The translations under genes and the position numbers were made by a program. This document shows, piece after piece, positions 47,861 through 61,548 of a stretch of DNA of 64,000 nt. The notes beneath the pieces were generated by a model. That model worked only from the letters and a program-made list of their open reading frames with translations. It did not search any database and was not told where the DNA came from. The DNA is from Rhizophagus irregularis (lineage: Eukaryota; Glomeromycota; Glomeromycetes; Glomerales; Glomeraceae). How positions within the stretch are numbered: the stretch's first letter is position 1; each line of letters opens with the position of its first letter. The stretch lies in NCBI RefSeq assembly GCF_026210795.1, contig NC_089449.1:2542001-2606000 (forward strand), written 5' to 3'.

Positions 47861-48499
47861 AATTGGTGAGTGTACTACATGAATTTTTGAAACAAATTTA
47901 TCTCTTTGAATGGGATCTTCAATGCATGATTACGTCTACATTACGTATTCAGTTCCATTTAATGAATATCAAATTTTCTGACGTAAAAAAAAATATATCT
48001 TTTTTTTTTAAAAAAAAAAGGAAATTTTAATGATAAGGTATTAAATTTATTATTTTGATTCAATCTGCCTCTTTTATTTTCGGTTTGATATAAGTTGTCA
48101 TTTTTTTTGACTATCAAAATTTTCAAGATTAAGAAATTGTCTTGATCTTAGTATGTTAAAGATATAATTAACCAAGTTGTGTCTGGTATATTTTATCTTC
48201 CTTAGCAAAAAATCTGAGCTTTTTGTGGACGGAATAGTTAGAGGACAGAAATTAAGTCGTAAATCATAAATTTACAGTATGACAGAGTATGTATAATGAT
48301 GGTAAAATCGAAGATAAATCCTCTTGTAATTTGCATTGTTTAATATATCATTTATAGATATAATTTTTTTATCATCTAATTAAAATGCAAGATATCATGG
48401 CATAATAGACTAATTTAATTTTTATTTTTATTTTTTTTAAGAAAAACCAATAAATTACAAATGTGTTATTCTATTTAGGTAGAAAATTTATGTTATGGT

Positions 48500-48790
48500 T
48501 TATTTATATTTAAACCCGTTCTTCACAGCATCAAAGATTCAATTTCCAATAAATTTTACATTATTTAAATCGTTTACACTTGACACTTGTTCCGTTATTA
48601 TTTCAACATATTTTCAGTTCTTCAATTCCTTTCAATAAAGCAAGATTCCATCCAAATTTAGTGGCATATAAATATCAGCGGAATTCATAACATACCTGGG
48701 ATAATCAACTATTGATAGAAGGGAGAAGATTCAATAAGAAGTTCAGAAAGAAGGCTAATATTTGGCGAGTAATATTTGTGTTTATCCCAC
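48500..48790 (-). pseudogene. F-box gene remnant
   Basis: The F-box exon can still be followed (CAATTTCCAATAAATTTTAC, TTGTTCCGTTATTATTTCAA, TAAATATCAGCGGAATTCAT) without any frame. The intervening 47861-48499 and 48791-49439 are AT-rich spacers with no gene seen. Confidence 0.5.
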
Positions 48791-49439
48791 GGTTCCTAGT
48801 TAAAATTTGTGGTTTTTTTTCTTGATATTCTCACAGGTGGTGTTTATTAAAAGATGGGTAAAAAGCCTATAACAATTATTTAGTCAAAATAAGTATATTA
48901 AAAGGAGGATACCGTGGGATAAATCAGTTATTTCACGGAGTCACTGGAATATCATGAACTTCACGGCTGCGCAGTGAAAATAATTGATATCCGTGAAATA
49001 ACTATTACACATATTTTCTTTCATTTTGATTAAACTGAAGTCTTTTTTTTTTATTTCACGTAAAAATATCATTAGTATTGGGAGTATTGGTGGCAGTTCA
49101 TAAAATAAAATTATTATTTATTATATTATGACAACACAACCAAATTTATTATTCGTTATATTACATCGAATATACAGTCTTAATATTGAAAATATATATA
49201 TATATATTTTTTTCGTTAAACTTTTAAAATATTTTATCAATTTAATTTATTTCCAAAATATATTTTTTATTTTATTATTTAAAATACATATAAAAGTAAT
49301 CATATATTTATTTAACTTAACCATATTTACAAGAAACTTATTGTTAAAATTCTTACATTATTTTTATGTTAAATTTATTAAATTTATTATTTAATTCCCC
49401 TTCACCTTTTTCTTATTAGTCTTAATAATTATCTCTCTA

Positions 49440-50330
49440 TTACTCATTAGAATTTTCAAGGAAATCTTGATTTTGTCTTATGCTTGCATTAAAACGTGAT
49501 TCATTTTCAATCTCTTCCTCAAAAAAATTTCTGTACGGAGATAAAAGTGAAGGTTGTGAAGGTTGTGGAGTTTGGGGGTAAAAATCATATACTGAAGGAA
49601 ATATATCAGAGAAAAAATAAGGTGAATATAAATCAAGAGGTTGAAAACAACAATAATAGTCTAATAATTTTATTTCACGTAATTCACGTTGGCTAGCATA
49701 ATTCATTATAGAATCAAATGTTTGTTTTCTATTATCCAACCAAATTTTCTTTTCTTCTTTTGATAAACCATTATATTGAGCATATGCAGAATCTACTTGT
49801 TCTTTCCAATAATATTTATCACATAGTAGCTCAGTGGTATGTGGCATAATATCAACGAATTCTGATGGATAATCGACCAATCCAATCAAACTAATTTATT
49901 ATTTTTTAAAAAAAAAATCAGTTAGTTTGAAATGATAAATTACAAATGTAAATAATTAATTACTACTACATATTTACCCTACGGTTTTATTTGAATGACA
50001 TTCTTTACAACACCTAATTGTAAATTCCCAATATATTTTACATTCTTTAGTTCGTTTACAAATTTGACAACCTCGTTCTGTAATTAATAATTCAGCATAT
50101 TTTTCTTCGCTCATGCCTTCTGGTGGAGACATATCTTCTTTTGGCATAAAATTTAAACGAGATTCCTTCCATATTTGTTGAGTAATAAAAGAATTTGGAG
50201 CACATAAATATCCGCGAAATTTACGACACACTTGAGAAAGTGTGAATAAATCAACTGGTGGTAAAAAAGAGCAAATTTCAATAAAGAGTTCAAGTGGAAT
50301 ATTAGTAATTTGTGAGTGTACTGCGGTCAT
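49440..50330 (-). CDS. F-box protein, copy 3 (two exons, shortened C-terminus)
   Basis: Exon 1 is 49978-50330 and exon 2 is 49440-49890, with an 87-nt GT-AG intron. The spliced frame gives 267 aa. The F-box is PLELFIEICSFLPPVDLF; the zinc site is CQICKRTKEC with CCKEC; the second-exon block is YYWKEQVDSAYAQYNGLS. A stop after ENSNE removes the basic tail of about 50 residues kept in copies 1 and 2. Decayed tail sequence is still readable downstream (49320-49437), with several stops. The ATG homologous to the copy-1 start (50350 region) is followed by a stop, so initiation moves to 50330. It may be functional if the basic tail is dispensable. Confidence 0.72.
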
Positions 50331-53300
50331 CCTGTATTATGTTGGTTAGAGTCCCATTTGCTTTTTATTCCAATTTTATATTTATTTTTTGAAAGTGATC
50401 TTCAATGCACGGCAAAGTCACCGGACAATATCCTAATTAGTAAGCAATAAATCATCATGTGCTCTAGTTAATAATTTGCGATCAGCAGAAATACTTTATA
50501 TATATTATTGGATGACGGAGTAGCTAGCTCGTCACAGGACTGAATGATTGGATAAAAATGAGCTACGTAGTAGCCATTTTTACCAATCAATGGATCATGC
50601 ATTTAATTATAATCAGTTATAAATAAGCTTTATATTGACTTTCTATTAATTTCATTTTTATGCTATTTTTAATTTATTTAAACTTTTTCTATAAAAATTT
50701 TCATTTACACCATCAACTTATTATATCAATTATATGTATAATCATATGCTTAATAAAAATATCGGACTATGAAAATCTGCATGATCCTATTGGGCTGAAC
50801 GATAAGTAATTTTATTAAGACTATTATCCAAATAGGTTTTTGAGTTTAATTATTAATATTCCTTCGTTTTTTAATAAGTACTAGAAAATTTATTCAGATT
50901 ATTTTCGAACAGTACATATGTCTCTAACCAAGTCAACCAAATTTTTTTAAAAAAATTAATTTTTACCCAATTATATATTAATAGACACTTTCAATTTTTA
51001 TTTAAAACATTTAAAGATATATCTTAGTGATAGTGATGAATCAAATATATTTAATAAATTTAAATAAATTTTTTAAATAAAAAACTTTAGAAAGGTGGAA
51101 AATAAAGCTTTTGCCATTTTTTTTCTGTATTTTACTGCTAAAAAATATTTATTCTCTTTCGCTGGATGGAAGGACCAATGAATTCTTAGAAATGTAGTAC
51201 GTGAATTTGGAGATCTGGAATTGATTAACAGTAAAAGTAAAATAAAAGGCTGACGATCATTTAATGCTGACTTAGCTATGTTTATGGTATAGCCGTCAAT
51301 GTTTGATTAGTTATGAACCACCCATGATCAATGATACTACACAAGGAGAGATCTCAGCTGGAAAGCACGTAATTAAACTTACAGATATCTTTTGGTATCA
51401 CTGACTGTAGTATAGGGATTGAAATCGAAAATCGAACCTTTTCAAGATTTTTCTTATAGACGACCAATCGGACTTTAAATCAGTTCTAATTTCAGCAAAA
51501 ATAATCAGCACTTGGCCGGCATGAAAAATTACTTTGGAGTTAGGTTAACTTATATGTAAAAAATTGCTGAGAATCGATTCTCGAGAATCGATTTTACTAT
51601 GTTTTGTCGATTTTCGATTAATCGATTCCAATCCTACTGTAGTAATTCTAATGATTGGAACACGACAGTTTAATAGAATTTTTTACACGAATATAAAGCT
51701 TATCCTAAAAAAAAGTCAAGATTCAAGACGAACTGAAAATTTATTTATAGTAGACTATGGAAAGTTTTAAGCAATCTAACATATGAAATAAAATTTAAGA
51801 AGCCTGTCAAGGTATGTGTTTTTCTCTGTAAGCTTGAAATTTGTTAAATAGAATTCGTAATTTATTTATTTGCACCGAGTCTCTACTACAGAGAATGAAG
51901 AACTATACTTGATCACTGGGGTGGTAACCATAATAACAGAACAAGCAGTACTAGCGTAGATTTTTTAATTATTAGAATTTTATGTAGTATGAATATGAAT
52001 CATCGAAAGCATTAAAGGAACAAAAAAAAATGTTACTTTTCTTATTCTCCTACTAATTTTCTAATAAAAAAGTTTTTTATTTTTCTCAAAAAAAAAAAAC
52101 GCCCTGTTCTTTACCTTTTTTGATAAAAAAAATGACCATTAGCTAGAATATAAAGGTCATCCTTTCATTGTGAATAAAGAAACAAAACAACTATGAAATC
52201 AAGCTACCTTCATTTTTTTATTTCATATTAAAATTTATTTAATTTTCAACTTTTTAATCTTTTGACGATGATGTTAATCATATTTTCTTAATTACAATAC
52301 ATTATAATACAAAATATTGAACTTGAGAGATCAAGACGCATATTTTGGTAACTGAATAAAAAAATATAGATTGACCGGGGCAGTAATAATAATAAAGTAC
52401 TATGATTTTATTTAAATTTAAAATTTTTAAATTAGTTTTAAAGTTAAATTAATTTTAATTTTTAAAGTTTAAAAATAGTTTATAAATTTAATATACGCTA
52501 TCAATCATATCTCTTATTGATACCTGCCTGACGTCACATAAAATTAAGTTATTTTAAATTATGATGATAATTGAGTTTACTTATGGAATAAAAGTAATTC
52601 CATTAATAAAAAAAAATGTTTACTATGGAAGTTAGTATGACACTAGGGTAGACTAATTAATCCAGCAAACTATAAAATTTATTATATTGTAGATTTTCAT
52701 GCCACACAAACACAAACAATAGTCGTAAAATTTTCACATATCACAGAATTTCATTTTGGCGGGATGAAAATTAATCAGTTTCTGTTCAAAATACATTTAC
52801 ATATACTTAAATACTTGGAGATTAAAGTTACGGTCAAAACTTTTAGATAGCAAATAAAATCCTGTTGTTTTAATGTTATTTTGATGTAAAATTAGATATT
52901 TTCGCGTTATTTTACACTTTATATGTTCAGTGTTAGTACTGTATCTGGATTTTGAGATATACCATAAATTTTATAAATTATAATCACGACCATTACGATC
53001 ACTATTAATTGAATAATATTTCATATAAAAAATAAAAGAAAGAAGAAAAATTAATATTATATTATCAAAAAAAAATGAAAAATAATAATAATAATTTTTA
53101 TCAGACATTTACTAATTGGTTGATTTACCACTAAGTTGTATAAAAAATACCTATAACGTGACGAGTAACTATTAATTCTAAAAATCTCATAACATAAAAA
53201 TGTTACTTTATATTATTGATACTATTAAATAAATATTTTAATGATAATTTTTTTTCTTTATAGTTCATTCAGTCAAAAGATAATTGTGAAATTTTTTTGA

Positions 53301-54188
53301 AACCTTCTATTTAAATTCTTATAAGTTGATCATAACTTAGTATAGGATGCAAAATTTAAAATAGAAGTAGAATATTAAGAATTAAAATAGATTGAAACCT
53401 TAATAGCATTAGTTCAGTATATCCGTGTATCTATATATTTATTCATTTTTATATTAATTATAATAATTAATTCGTGATCCATCTCCAAACCAGTGAATTC
53501 TACTAATACTTTTCGGGGAATTATTTTTGCAAAGTAATTAGGAGGAAATTTAGATAAGAGCAATAGATATAGCAGGCAGAACATGTGATGTGAACTTACA
53601 AAATTAGTAGAGAAAGTTAGAAGAAACTGACATTCCAAAAATATTCACTATTTAAAATTAGATATGCCGCAAAATATTTGTGATTGATAAGAATGAATAA
53701 TTTTAATATTTTTTTAATATTTTTTTTTTTTGTTTATACCTTTTAAAACAAATTATTTACCAGCATATAAATTTATATTTTAATAAAAAATATTAACTTT
53801 GTGATCGGTATAATTCTTGTAATTGTTTAATATAGCGTTTTCAAAGGCGCGTCGCTAAAGAAAAAATTTTAACTAATCATACAAGAAAATTTTTGAATAT
53901 CACCAATTTGTATAACATCATAACCTTAAATGTATGGTAAGTATGCGTTGATCAAACTTGCGAAACCAATATATGATGACGCAAATTTATCATCGGTAGG
54001 GAACCTTCTAAAATTTATTCAAAATTACCAAATTAAGGTAAATGCACTGCTTGTGTATCAGAAATTTCTAAAATTTAGATGAAACATTCTATAGAAAAAA
54101 AAGAAATATACCGAAATAAGTGTAACACCGAATAATTATATATAAATTTATAATTTTACAGTTTCAAATTCATTAATAACTTTATTTC
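50331..54188. other. 3.9-kb gene-free region
   Basis: AT-rich, with no frame longer than about 75 codons that looks coding. It contains a hairpin at 50545-50588 (GATTGGATAAAAATGAGCTAC against GTAGCCATTTTTACCAATC) and a perfect 22-bp palindrome at 51572-51593 (AATCGATTCTC/GAGAATCGATT). I see no RNA gene or transposon protein. A TATATATAAATTTATA stretch at 54136-54151 may serve the kinase gene to the right. Confidence 0.45.
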
Positions 54189-56293
54189 ATGGAGTCAATG
54201 AGCGTTAGTCTAAATTCAAAATCTTGTCCTGTACCTATTTTATTTTTTCCTTTCGATGATAGGGAAGACTGTAAAAATAGACTTACGATGATAGATGGTC
54301 AAAAATATTGCGATACTTGCTTGTTTATACATATTAAAATTACGATAGATATAATAGATATAAGTACGGATACTCGTCCATTTGCTTCATATAGTTGTAA
54401 TCCTGTTTTCATGAAGATAGTCTTTCTTCATTATAAAACTTTTTTCTTATAAAATTTCTTGGTCGGATTTTGAATATAAATACTGTAAATTATTATGTGA
54501 AAAACTAATTTACCAACTAGGGTTTCCCGTTTATTCGAGTTTAGATGATCGATTATTCTCTGGATGGATTAAATCAACTTTAACTAATAAAACCATTTCA
54601 ATTCTTTGTTTACCTTGGTGGGATACTTGTGGTCAATGTAGAGTTTGTGATAAACACCTAGGATTTATTTCTGATTGTCAAAAATGGTGTCAATACTGTC
54701 TTATAATTTACATTGGATGTAGATATTGCTTAACAACAAATATAATATTTGGAATTACGGAATCATTTATTACGTTTAAATTTAATGACGATATCATCAA
54801 TATGGAAGAATTTCTTGAAGTTACAAAAATTAATACTAATAATTATCATCAACTAGTGTACTTTTGGATATAGTGAGTGAGTTTATTTTTGAAAGTATAC
54901 TAATAAATTAATAAAAGATTTTTTTATAACAATAGATTGTGTTAGTGAGATTTATAAAAAAATTTAATGAGATTTTTTTTTAATAACAATATATTGGTAA
55001 TAAACAATTAACTTATTAACTGAAGTTAATAATTGTTTTTAGTAAGATTTTTTTTATAGTTCACAGTAACACTAATATTACTGATAAGTAATATAAATAA
55101 AACAATAGATTACATTTAATAAGGTTAATAAAAAAATTTTCCAAGATTTTTCTAATGGTATAGTACAATAGATAGATATAATAAAATTTTCTGAGATTTA
55201 TATTAATAACAATAGGTATGCTAAATTTTTGGTGATTATTTTTTTTTAATAACAATAATAGATTGGTATCATAGTACAATGGATGGTATAGTACAATGGA
55301 TTGATTTAATAAAATTTTTTGTGTTTTTTTTAATAACAATAGATTGGTAATAGACAATAAAAAATGTTGCAAAAACATTAAAAACTGAACTGATAATGAA
55401 TTGGCAAATCATATTGGTTTTCAATAATTACTAGTCGCAGTAATAATTGTCTATTACCAATCTATTGTTATTAAAAAAAAGTCACCAAAAATTTTATCAT
55501 ACCTATTGTTGTTAAAATAAATCCCAAGAAATTTTATACCTAGTATCTTTTGTACTATACCAATTAATTTGTCATAAAAAATTCCAGAAACTGATCTATT
55601 GTATTAATAAAAAACCTTAGAAAATTCTTTATATCTATCCATTATAAGTTATAACATACCAATCTGTTGTTATCAAAAAATTTTTTATATTGATCTAATG
55701 ACTCTATTGTTAAAAAAAAAGTTCAGAAAATATATTTATATCAATCTATTATTAAAAAAAAAATTCAGAAAATTTTTTTATATCTATTCATTGTACTATA
55801 CCAATCTATTGTTAAAAAAATCTCAAATTTTTTTTATATATCTTAATCTATTTTATAAAAGTTTATTAAGTTATCTATTACCTATTAGTAGTATTAGTAT
55901 TACTGGAAAAAATTTTACTAAAAAACAATTATTAACTTAATAAGTTAATGATTGTTATTACCAATTTATTGTTATTAAAAAAATCACAAAAATCTTATTA
56001 AATAAATCTATTGTACTATGATACCAATCTATTGTTTAATATTAAAAAAAAATCACCAAAAATGTTATCATACCTATTGTTATTAAAATAAATCCCAGAA
56101 AATTTTATTATATCTATCTATTGTACTATACCATTATATTATTAAAAAAAAAATCCTAGAAAATTTTTTTATACCAAACTATTATTAAAAAAAAGTCTCA
56201 TTAAATTTTTTTATAAATCTCACTAAACACAATCTATTGTTTATAAAAAAATCTTTTATTAATTTATTAGTATACTTTTACAAAAGTACACTA

Positions 56294-56890
56294 TTTTTTT
56301 TTGATTTTTAGCTAACAAAAACGTCAAGTATGACGTTTTTAGCTAATAAAAATCAAATTTCCTTGATTTTTAATAACAAAAACGTCAAGTCTGACGTTTT
56401 TAGCTAATAAAAATCAAATTTCCTTGATTTTTAATAACAAAAACGTCAAGTCTGACGTTTTTAGCTAATAAAAATCAAATTTCCTTGATTTTTAATAACA
56501 AAAACGTCAAGTCTGACGTTTTTAGCTAATAAAAATCAAATTTCCTTGATTTTTAATAACAAAAACGTCAAGTCTGACGTTTTTAGCTAATAAAAATCAT
56601 TTTCCCTTGATTTTTAATAACAAAAACGTCAAGTCTGACGTTTTTAGCTTCCCTTGATTTTTAATAACAAAAACGTCAAGTCTGACGTTTTTGATTAAAA
56701 AAATCATTTTTTTTTTGATTTTTTAATCACAGAAACGTCAAGTTGATTAAAAAAATCAATTATTTTTGATTTTTCAATCACAAAAACGTCAAGTCTGACG
56801 TTTTGATTAAAAAAAATTAATTTTTTTTTGATTTTTCAATCACAAAAACGTCAAATTTTTGACGTTTTTGATTAAAAAAAAAAATTTTTT
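56294..56890. repeat. Hairpin-pair tandem array 1
   Basis: About nine units of roughly 60 bp. Each contains AAAAACGTCA-AGTC-TGACGTTTTT (one hairpin) and AAAAATCA...TGATTTTT (a second hairpin), spaced by AGCTAATA and TAACA. Units toward the right end change to a TTTTTGATTAAAAAAATCA variant. Confidence 0.9.
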
Positions 56891-57015
56891 TTTTTTTTCA
56901 CATTTTAATAAAAAATGATCAACATACTTCATGATCTGTCAAGTTAACATTCTTTTTGAGCAGCACAGTTAAACTCAGCGCAAAAAGTTTCCATAGTGAA
57001 TGTTCACTTTCTCTG

Positions 57016-57082
57016 TACATGTACATGTACTGTACATGTTCATGTTCATGTTCATGTTCATGTACATGTACATGTACAAGTA
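57016..57082. repeat. (TACATG/TTCATG)n microsatellite
   Basis: Alternating TACATG and TTCATG hexamers. The same tract occurs at 61282-61350 and, inverted, at 63382-63470. Confidence 0.85.
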
Positions 57083-57728
57083 CATAATAATATAAATTGC
57101 TGATTTTGCTAATCGCCATCCATTCTATGAACCATTTAAACCACAAGAAGTATATGATTTCATTCATAATAAACTTGCAAGTTTTTTTAATACACAAATT
57201 AAGTGGATTCCATATTTTCAAATCAAAAATTTAGCGAAAATAGCGGAAGGAGGATATGGTATCATCTATTCAGCGACTTTGTTAGATAAAATAGTTGCCG
57301 TAAAAAGATTATTTAACTCGCAAGATATAAGCACCTATTTTATAAATGAAGTAAGTACATTTAATTAATAATATTATATTTAAGCGTCCTTATGAATTAT
57401 TCATTATTATTCTAGGTGAAATCACTTGTTCAGTGTTATAGCCCATATATTACAAAAATTCATGGTGTTACGCGAGATCCTGAAACAAAAGATTACATGT
57501 TAATAATGGAATATGCAAATGGCGGTAATTTACATAATTATTTGCAAAAGAATTTTATGAATATTTCATGGAGCGAAAAATTATATATTTTGTGGAAAAT
57601 TACGGAAGGGTAATTACAAATATTAAATGATATTATTATAAATAAGATTAACACTAACCAGTCTTTTTTCTAGACTTAATGTCATTCACAAAAAAAAATT
57701 TATCCATCGGGATCTTCATAGTGGTAAC

Positions 57729-60700
57729 TAGTGTACTTTTGGATATAGTGAGTGAGTTTATTTTTGAAAGTATACTAATAAATTAATAAAAGATTTTTTT
57801 ATAACAATAGATTGTGTTAGTGAGATTTATAAAAAAATTTAATGAGATTTTTTTTTAATAATAGTTTGGTATAAAAAAATTTTCTATGATTTTTTTTTAA
57901 TAACAATATATTGGTAATAAACAATTAACTTATTAACTGAAGTTAATAATTGTTTTTAGTAAGATTTTTTTTATAGTTCACAGTAACACTAATATTACTG
58001 ATAAGTAATATAAATAAAACAATAGATTACATTTAATAAGGTTAATAAAAAAATTTTCCAAGATTTTTTTAATGGTATAGTACAATAGATAGATATAATA
58101 AAATTTTCTGAGATTTATATTAATAAAATAGGTATGCTAAATTTTTGGTGATTATTTTTTTTTTAATAACAATAATAGATTGGTATCATAGTACAATGGA
58201 TGGTATAGTACAATGGATTGATTTAATAAAATTTTTTGTGTTTTTTTTTAATAACAATAGATTGGTAATAGACAATAAAAAATATTGCAAAAACATTAAA
58301 AACTGAACTGATAATGAATTGGCAAATTATATTGATTTTCAATAATTACTAGTCGCAGTAATAATTGTCTATTACCAATCTATTGTTATTAAAAAAAAGT
58401 CACCAAAAATTTTATCATACCTATTGTTGTTAAAATAAATCCCAAGAAATTTTATACCTAGTATCTTTTGTACTATACCAATTAATTTGTCATAAAAAAT
58501 TCCAGAAACTGATCTATTGTATTAATAAAAAATCTTAGAAAATTCTTTATATCTATCCATTATAAGTTATAATATACCAATCTGTTGTTATCAAAAAATT
58601 TTTTATATTGATCTAATGACTCTATTGTTAAAAAAAAAGTTCAGAAAATATATTTATATCAATCTATTATTAAAAAAAAAATTCAGAAAATTTTTTTATA
58701 TCTATTCATTGTACTATACCAATCTATTGTTAAAAAAATCTCAAATTTTTTTTATATATCTTAATCTATTTTATAAAAGTTTATTAAGTTATCTATTACC
58801 TATTAGTAGTATTAGTATTACTGGAAAAAATTTTACTAAAAAACAATTATTAACTTAATAAGTTAATGATTGTTATTACCAATTTATTGTTATTAAAAAA
58901 ATCACAAAAATCTTATTAAATAAATCTATTGTACTATGATACCAATCTATTGTTTAATATTAAAAAAAATCACCAAAAATGTTATCATACCTATTGTTAT
59001 TAAAATAAATCCCAGAAAATTTTATTATATCTATCTATTGTACTATACCATTATATTATTAAAAAAAAAAATCCTAGAAAATTTTTTTATACCAAACTAT
59101 TATTAAAAAAAAGTCTCATTAAATTTTTTTATAAATCTCACTAAATACAATCTATTGTTTATAAAAAAATCTTTTATCAATTTATTAGTATACTTTTACA
59201 AAAGTACACTATTTTTTTTTGATTTTTAGCTAACAAAAACGTCAAGTATGACGTTTTTAGCTAATAAAAATTAAATTTCCTTGATTTTTAATAACAAAAA
59301 CGTCAAGTCTGACGTTTTAGCTAATAAAAATTAAATTTCCTTTGATTTTTAATAACAAAAACGTCAAGTCTGACGTTTTTAGCTAATAAAAATCATTTTC
59401 CCTTGATTTTAATAACAAAAACGTCAAGTCTGCGTTTTTAGCTAACAAATCATTTTCCCTTGATTTTTAATAACAAAAACGTCAAGTCTGACTTTTTTAG
59501 CTAATAAAAATCATTTTCCCTGATTTTTAATAGCAAAAACGTCAATCTGACGTTTTTAGCTAATAAAAATCATTTTCCCATGATTTTTAATAACAAAAAC
59601 GTCAAGTCTGACGTTTTAGCTAATAAAATCATTTTTCCCTTGATTTTTAATAACAAAAACGTCTGACGTTTTTAGCTAATAAAAAATCATTTTCCCTTGA
59701 TTTTTAATAACAAAACGTCAAGTCTGACGTTTTTAGCTAATAAAAATCATTTTCCCTTGATTTTTAATAACAAAAACGTCAAGTCTGACGTTTTTAGCTA
59801 ATAAAAATCATTTCCCTTGATTTTTAATAACAAAAACGTCAAGTCTGACGTTCTTAGCTAATAAAAATCATTTTCCCTTGATTTTTAATAACAAAAACGT
59901 CAAGTCTGACGTTCTTAGCTAATAAAATCATTTTTCCTTGTTTTTTAATAACAAAAACGTCAAGTCTGACGTTCTTAGCTAATAAAAATCAAATTTCCTT
60001 GATTTTTAATAACAAAAACGTCAAGTCTGACGTTCTTAGCTAATAAAAATCAAATTTCCTTGATTTTTAATAACAAAAAAACTTGCAAGTCTGACGTTTT
60101 TAGCTAATAAAAATCAAATTTCCTTGATTTTTAATAACAAAAACGTCAAGTCCTGACGTTCTTAGCTAATAAAATCATTTTCCTTGATTTTAATAATAAA
60201 ACGTCAAGTCTGACGTTCTTAGCTAATAAAAATCAAATTTCCTTGATTTTTAATAACAAAACGTCAAGTCTGACGTTCTTAGCTAATAAAAATCAAAATT
60301 TCCTTGATTTTTAATAACAAAAACGTCAAGTCTGACGTTCTTAGCTAATAAAAATCAAATTTCCTTGATTTTAATAACAAAAACGTCAGTCTGACGTTCT
60401 TAGCTAATAAAATCAAATTTCCTTGATTTTTAATAGCAAAAACGTAAAGTCTGACGTTTTTTGATTAAAAAAATCATTTTTTTTTGATTTTTAATCACAA
60501 AAACGTCAAGTCTGACGTTTTTGATTAAAAAAATCTTTTTTTGATTTTTAATCACAAAAACGTCAAGTCTGACGTTTTTGGTCAAAAAATATTTTGATTT
60601 TTTAATCACAAAACGTCAAGTCTGACGTTTTTTGATTAAAAAAATCATTTTTATTTTTTAATCACAAAAACGTCAAGTCTGACGTTTTTGATTAAAAAAA

Positions 60701-61548
60701 TCATTTTTGATTTTTTAATCACAAAAACGTCAAGTCTGACGTTTTGATTAAAAAAATCATTTTTTTTTGATTTTTTAATCACAAAAACGTCAAGTCTGAC
60801 GTTTTTGATTAAAAAAAATCATTTTTTTTTGATTTTTTAATCACAAAAACGTCAAGTCTGACGTTTTTGATTAAAAAAATCATTTTTTTTTGATTTTTTA
60901 ATCACAAAAACGTCAAGTCTGACGTTTTTGATTAAAAAAAATCTTTTTTTTTGATTTTTTAATCCAAAAACGTCAAGTTGATTAAAAAAATCAATTATTT
61001 TGACGTTTTTGATTAAAAAAAATCAATTATTTTTGATTTTTCAATCACAAAAACGTCAAACTTGACGTTTTGATTAAAAAAAATTAATTTTTTTTTTGAT
61101 TTTTCAATCACAAAAACGTCAAATTTTTGACGTTTTTGATTAAAAAAAAAATTTTTTTTTTTCACATTTTAATAAAAAATGATCAACATACTATTTCATG
61201 ATCTGTCAAGTTAACATTCTTTTTGAGCAGCACAGTTAAACTCAGCGCAAAAAGTTTCCATAGTGAATGTTCACTTTCTCTGTACATGTACATGTACTGT
61301 ACATGTTCATGTTCATGTTCATGTTCATGTTCATGTACATGTACAAGTACATAATAATATAAAGATTAACTGGAGACTTTTTTACCAAAAAGGCAATTTT
61401 TTTCGTATCCACGGCAACTGTGCATGTGGTGATTTTTAAAAATGGAATGGGAAAATTTTGGTGAAAATCTGGTCAAAATGGGATGATCGACTAAAATTTT
61501 TTCCCCTTAAAGATAAAAATTACCAGAAAATCTTATCTTTGGGTTAAT
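57729..61548 (+). mobile_element. Composite foldback element, copy 2 (3.8 kb)
   Basis: It has the same TAGTGTACTTTTGGATATAG start and foldback region (57729-59211) as copy 1, almost base for base. Small differences include an extra about 45-bp piece near 57858-57900. The hairpin array is expanded to about 1.95 kb (59212-61160). The tail then continues past the microsatellite for 185 bp to TTTGGGTTAAT. It interrupts the kinase catalytic-loop exon after HSGN. No coding sequence. Confidence 0.8.
59212..61160. repeat. Hairpin-pair tandem array 2 (about 30 units)
   Basis: This is an expanded version of array 1, with units of about 60 bp. The AACGTCA-AGTC-TGACGTT core is conserved almost everywhere. 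Linkers fall into successive blocks: AAATTTCC, CATTTTCCC, TTCTTAGC, then the GATTAAAAAAATC type. Neighbouring units are most similar, as expected from local duplication. Confidence 0.92.

Larger units (their letters stand above)
54854..57096 (+). mobile_element. Composite foldback element, copy 1 (2.2 kb)
   Basis: It starts TAGTGTACTTTTGGATATAG and has a long inverted repeat from 54854 to 56293, whose right end reads CAAAAGTACACTA. Arms of about 700 bp are built from repeated AATAACAATAGATTGGTA words and their complement. A hairpin array (56294-56890) and a 200-bp tail with a TACATG/TTCATG microsatellite (57016-57082) follow. No protein is encoded. Compared with copies 2 and 3 it lacks the last 185 bp. 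It interrupts a kinase exon. Confidence 0.8.

Noticed and set aside
55698-55940. Identical 80-codon frames at 55698-55940 and 58616-58858 as a conserved small gene
   Set aside because: They are identical because the whole foldback element is duplicated. The composition is Lys/Leu/Tyr low complexity from AT-rich repeats.
54854-57096. The insert in the kinase gene as a very long spliced intron
   Set aside because: The insert ends in ...ATAATATAAA before TTGCTG, with no AG acceptor at the point that restores the frame, and its left border is not a GT donor in phase. Its repeat structure and second copy fit an insertion.
56294-61160. The hairpin arrays as a CRISPR locus
   Set aside because: There are no unique spacers: both 'repeat' and 'spacer' parts recur in every unit. 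The setting is eukaryotic with introns and no cas genes.
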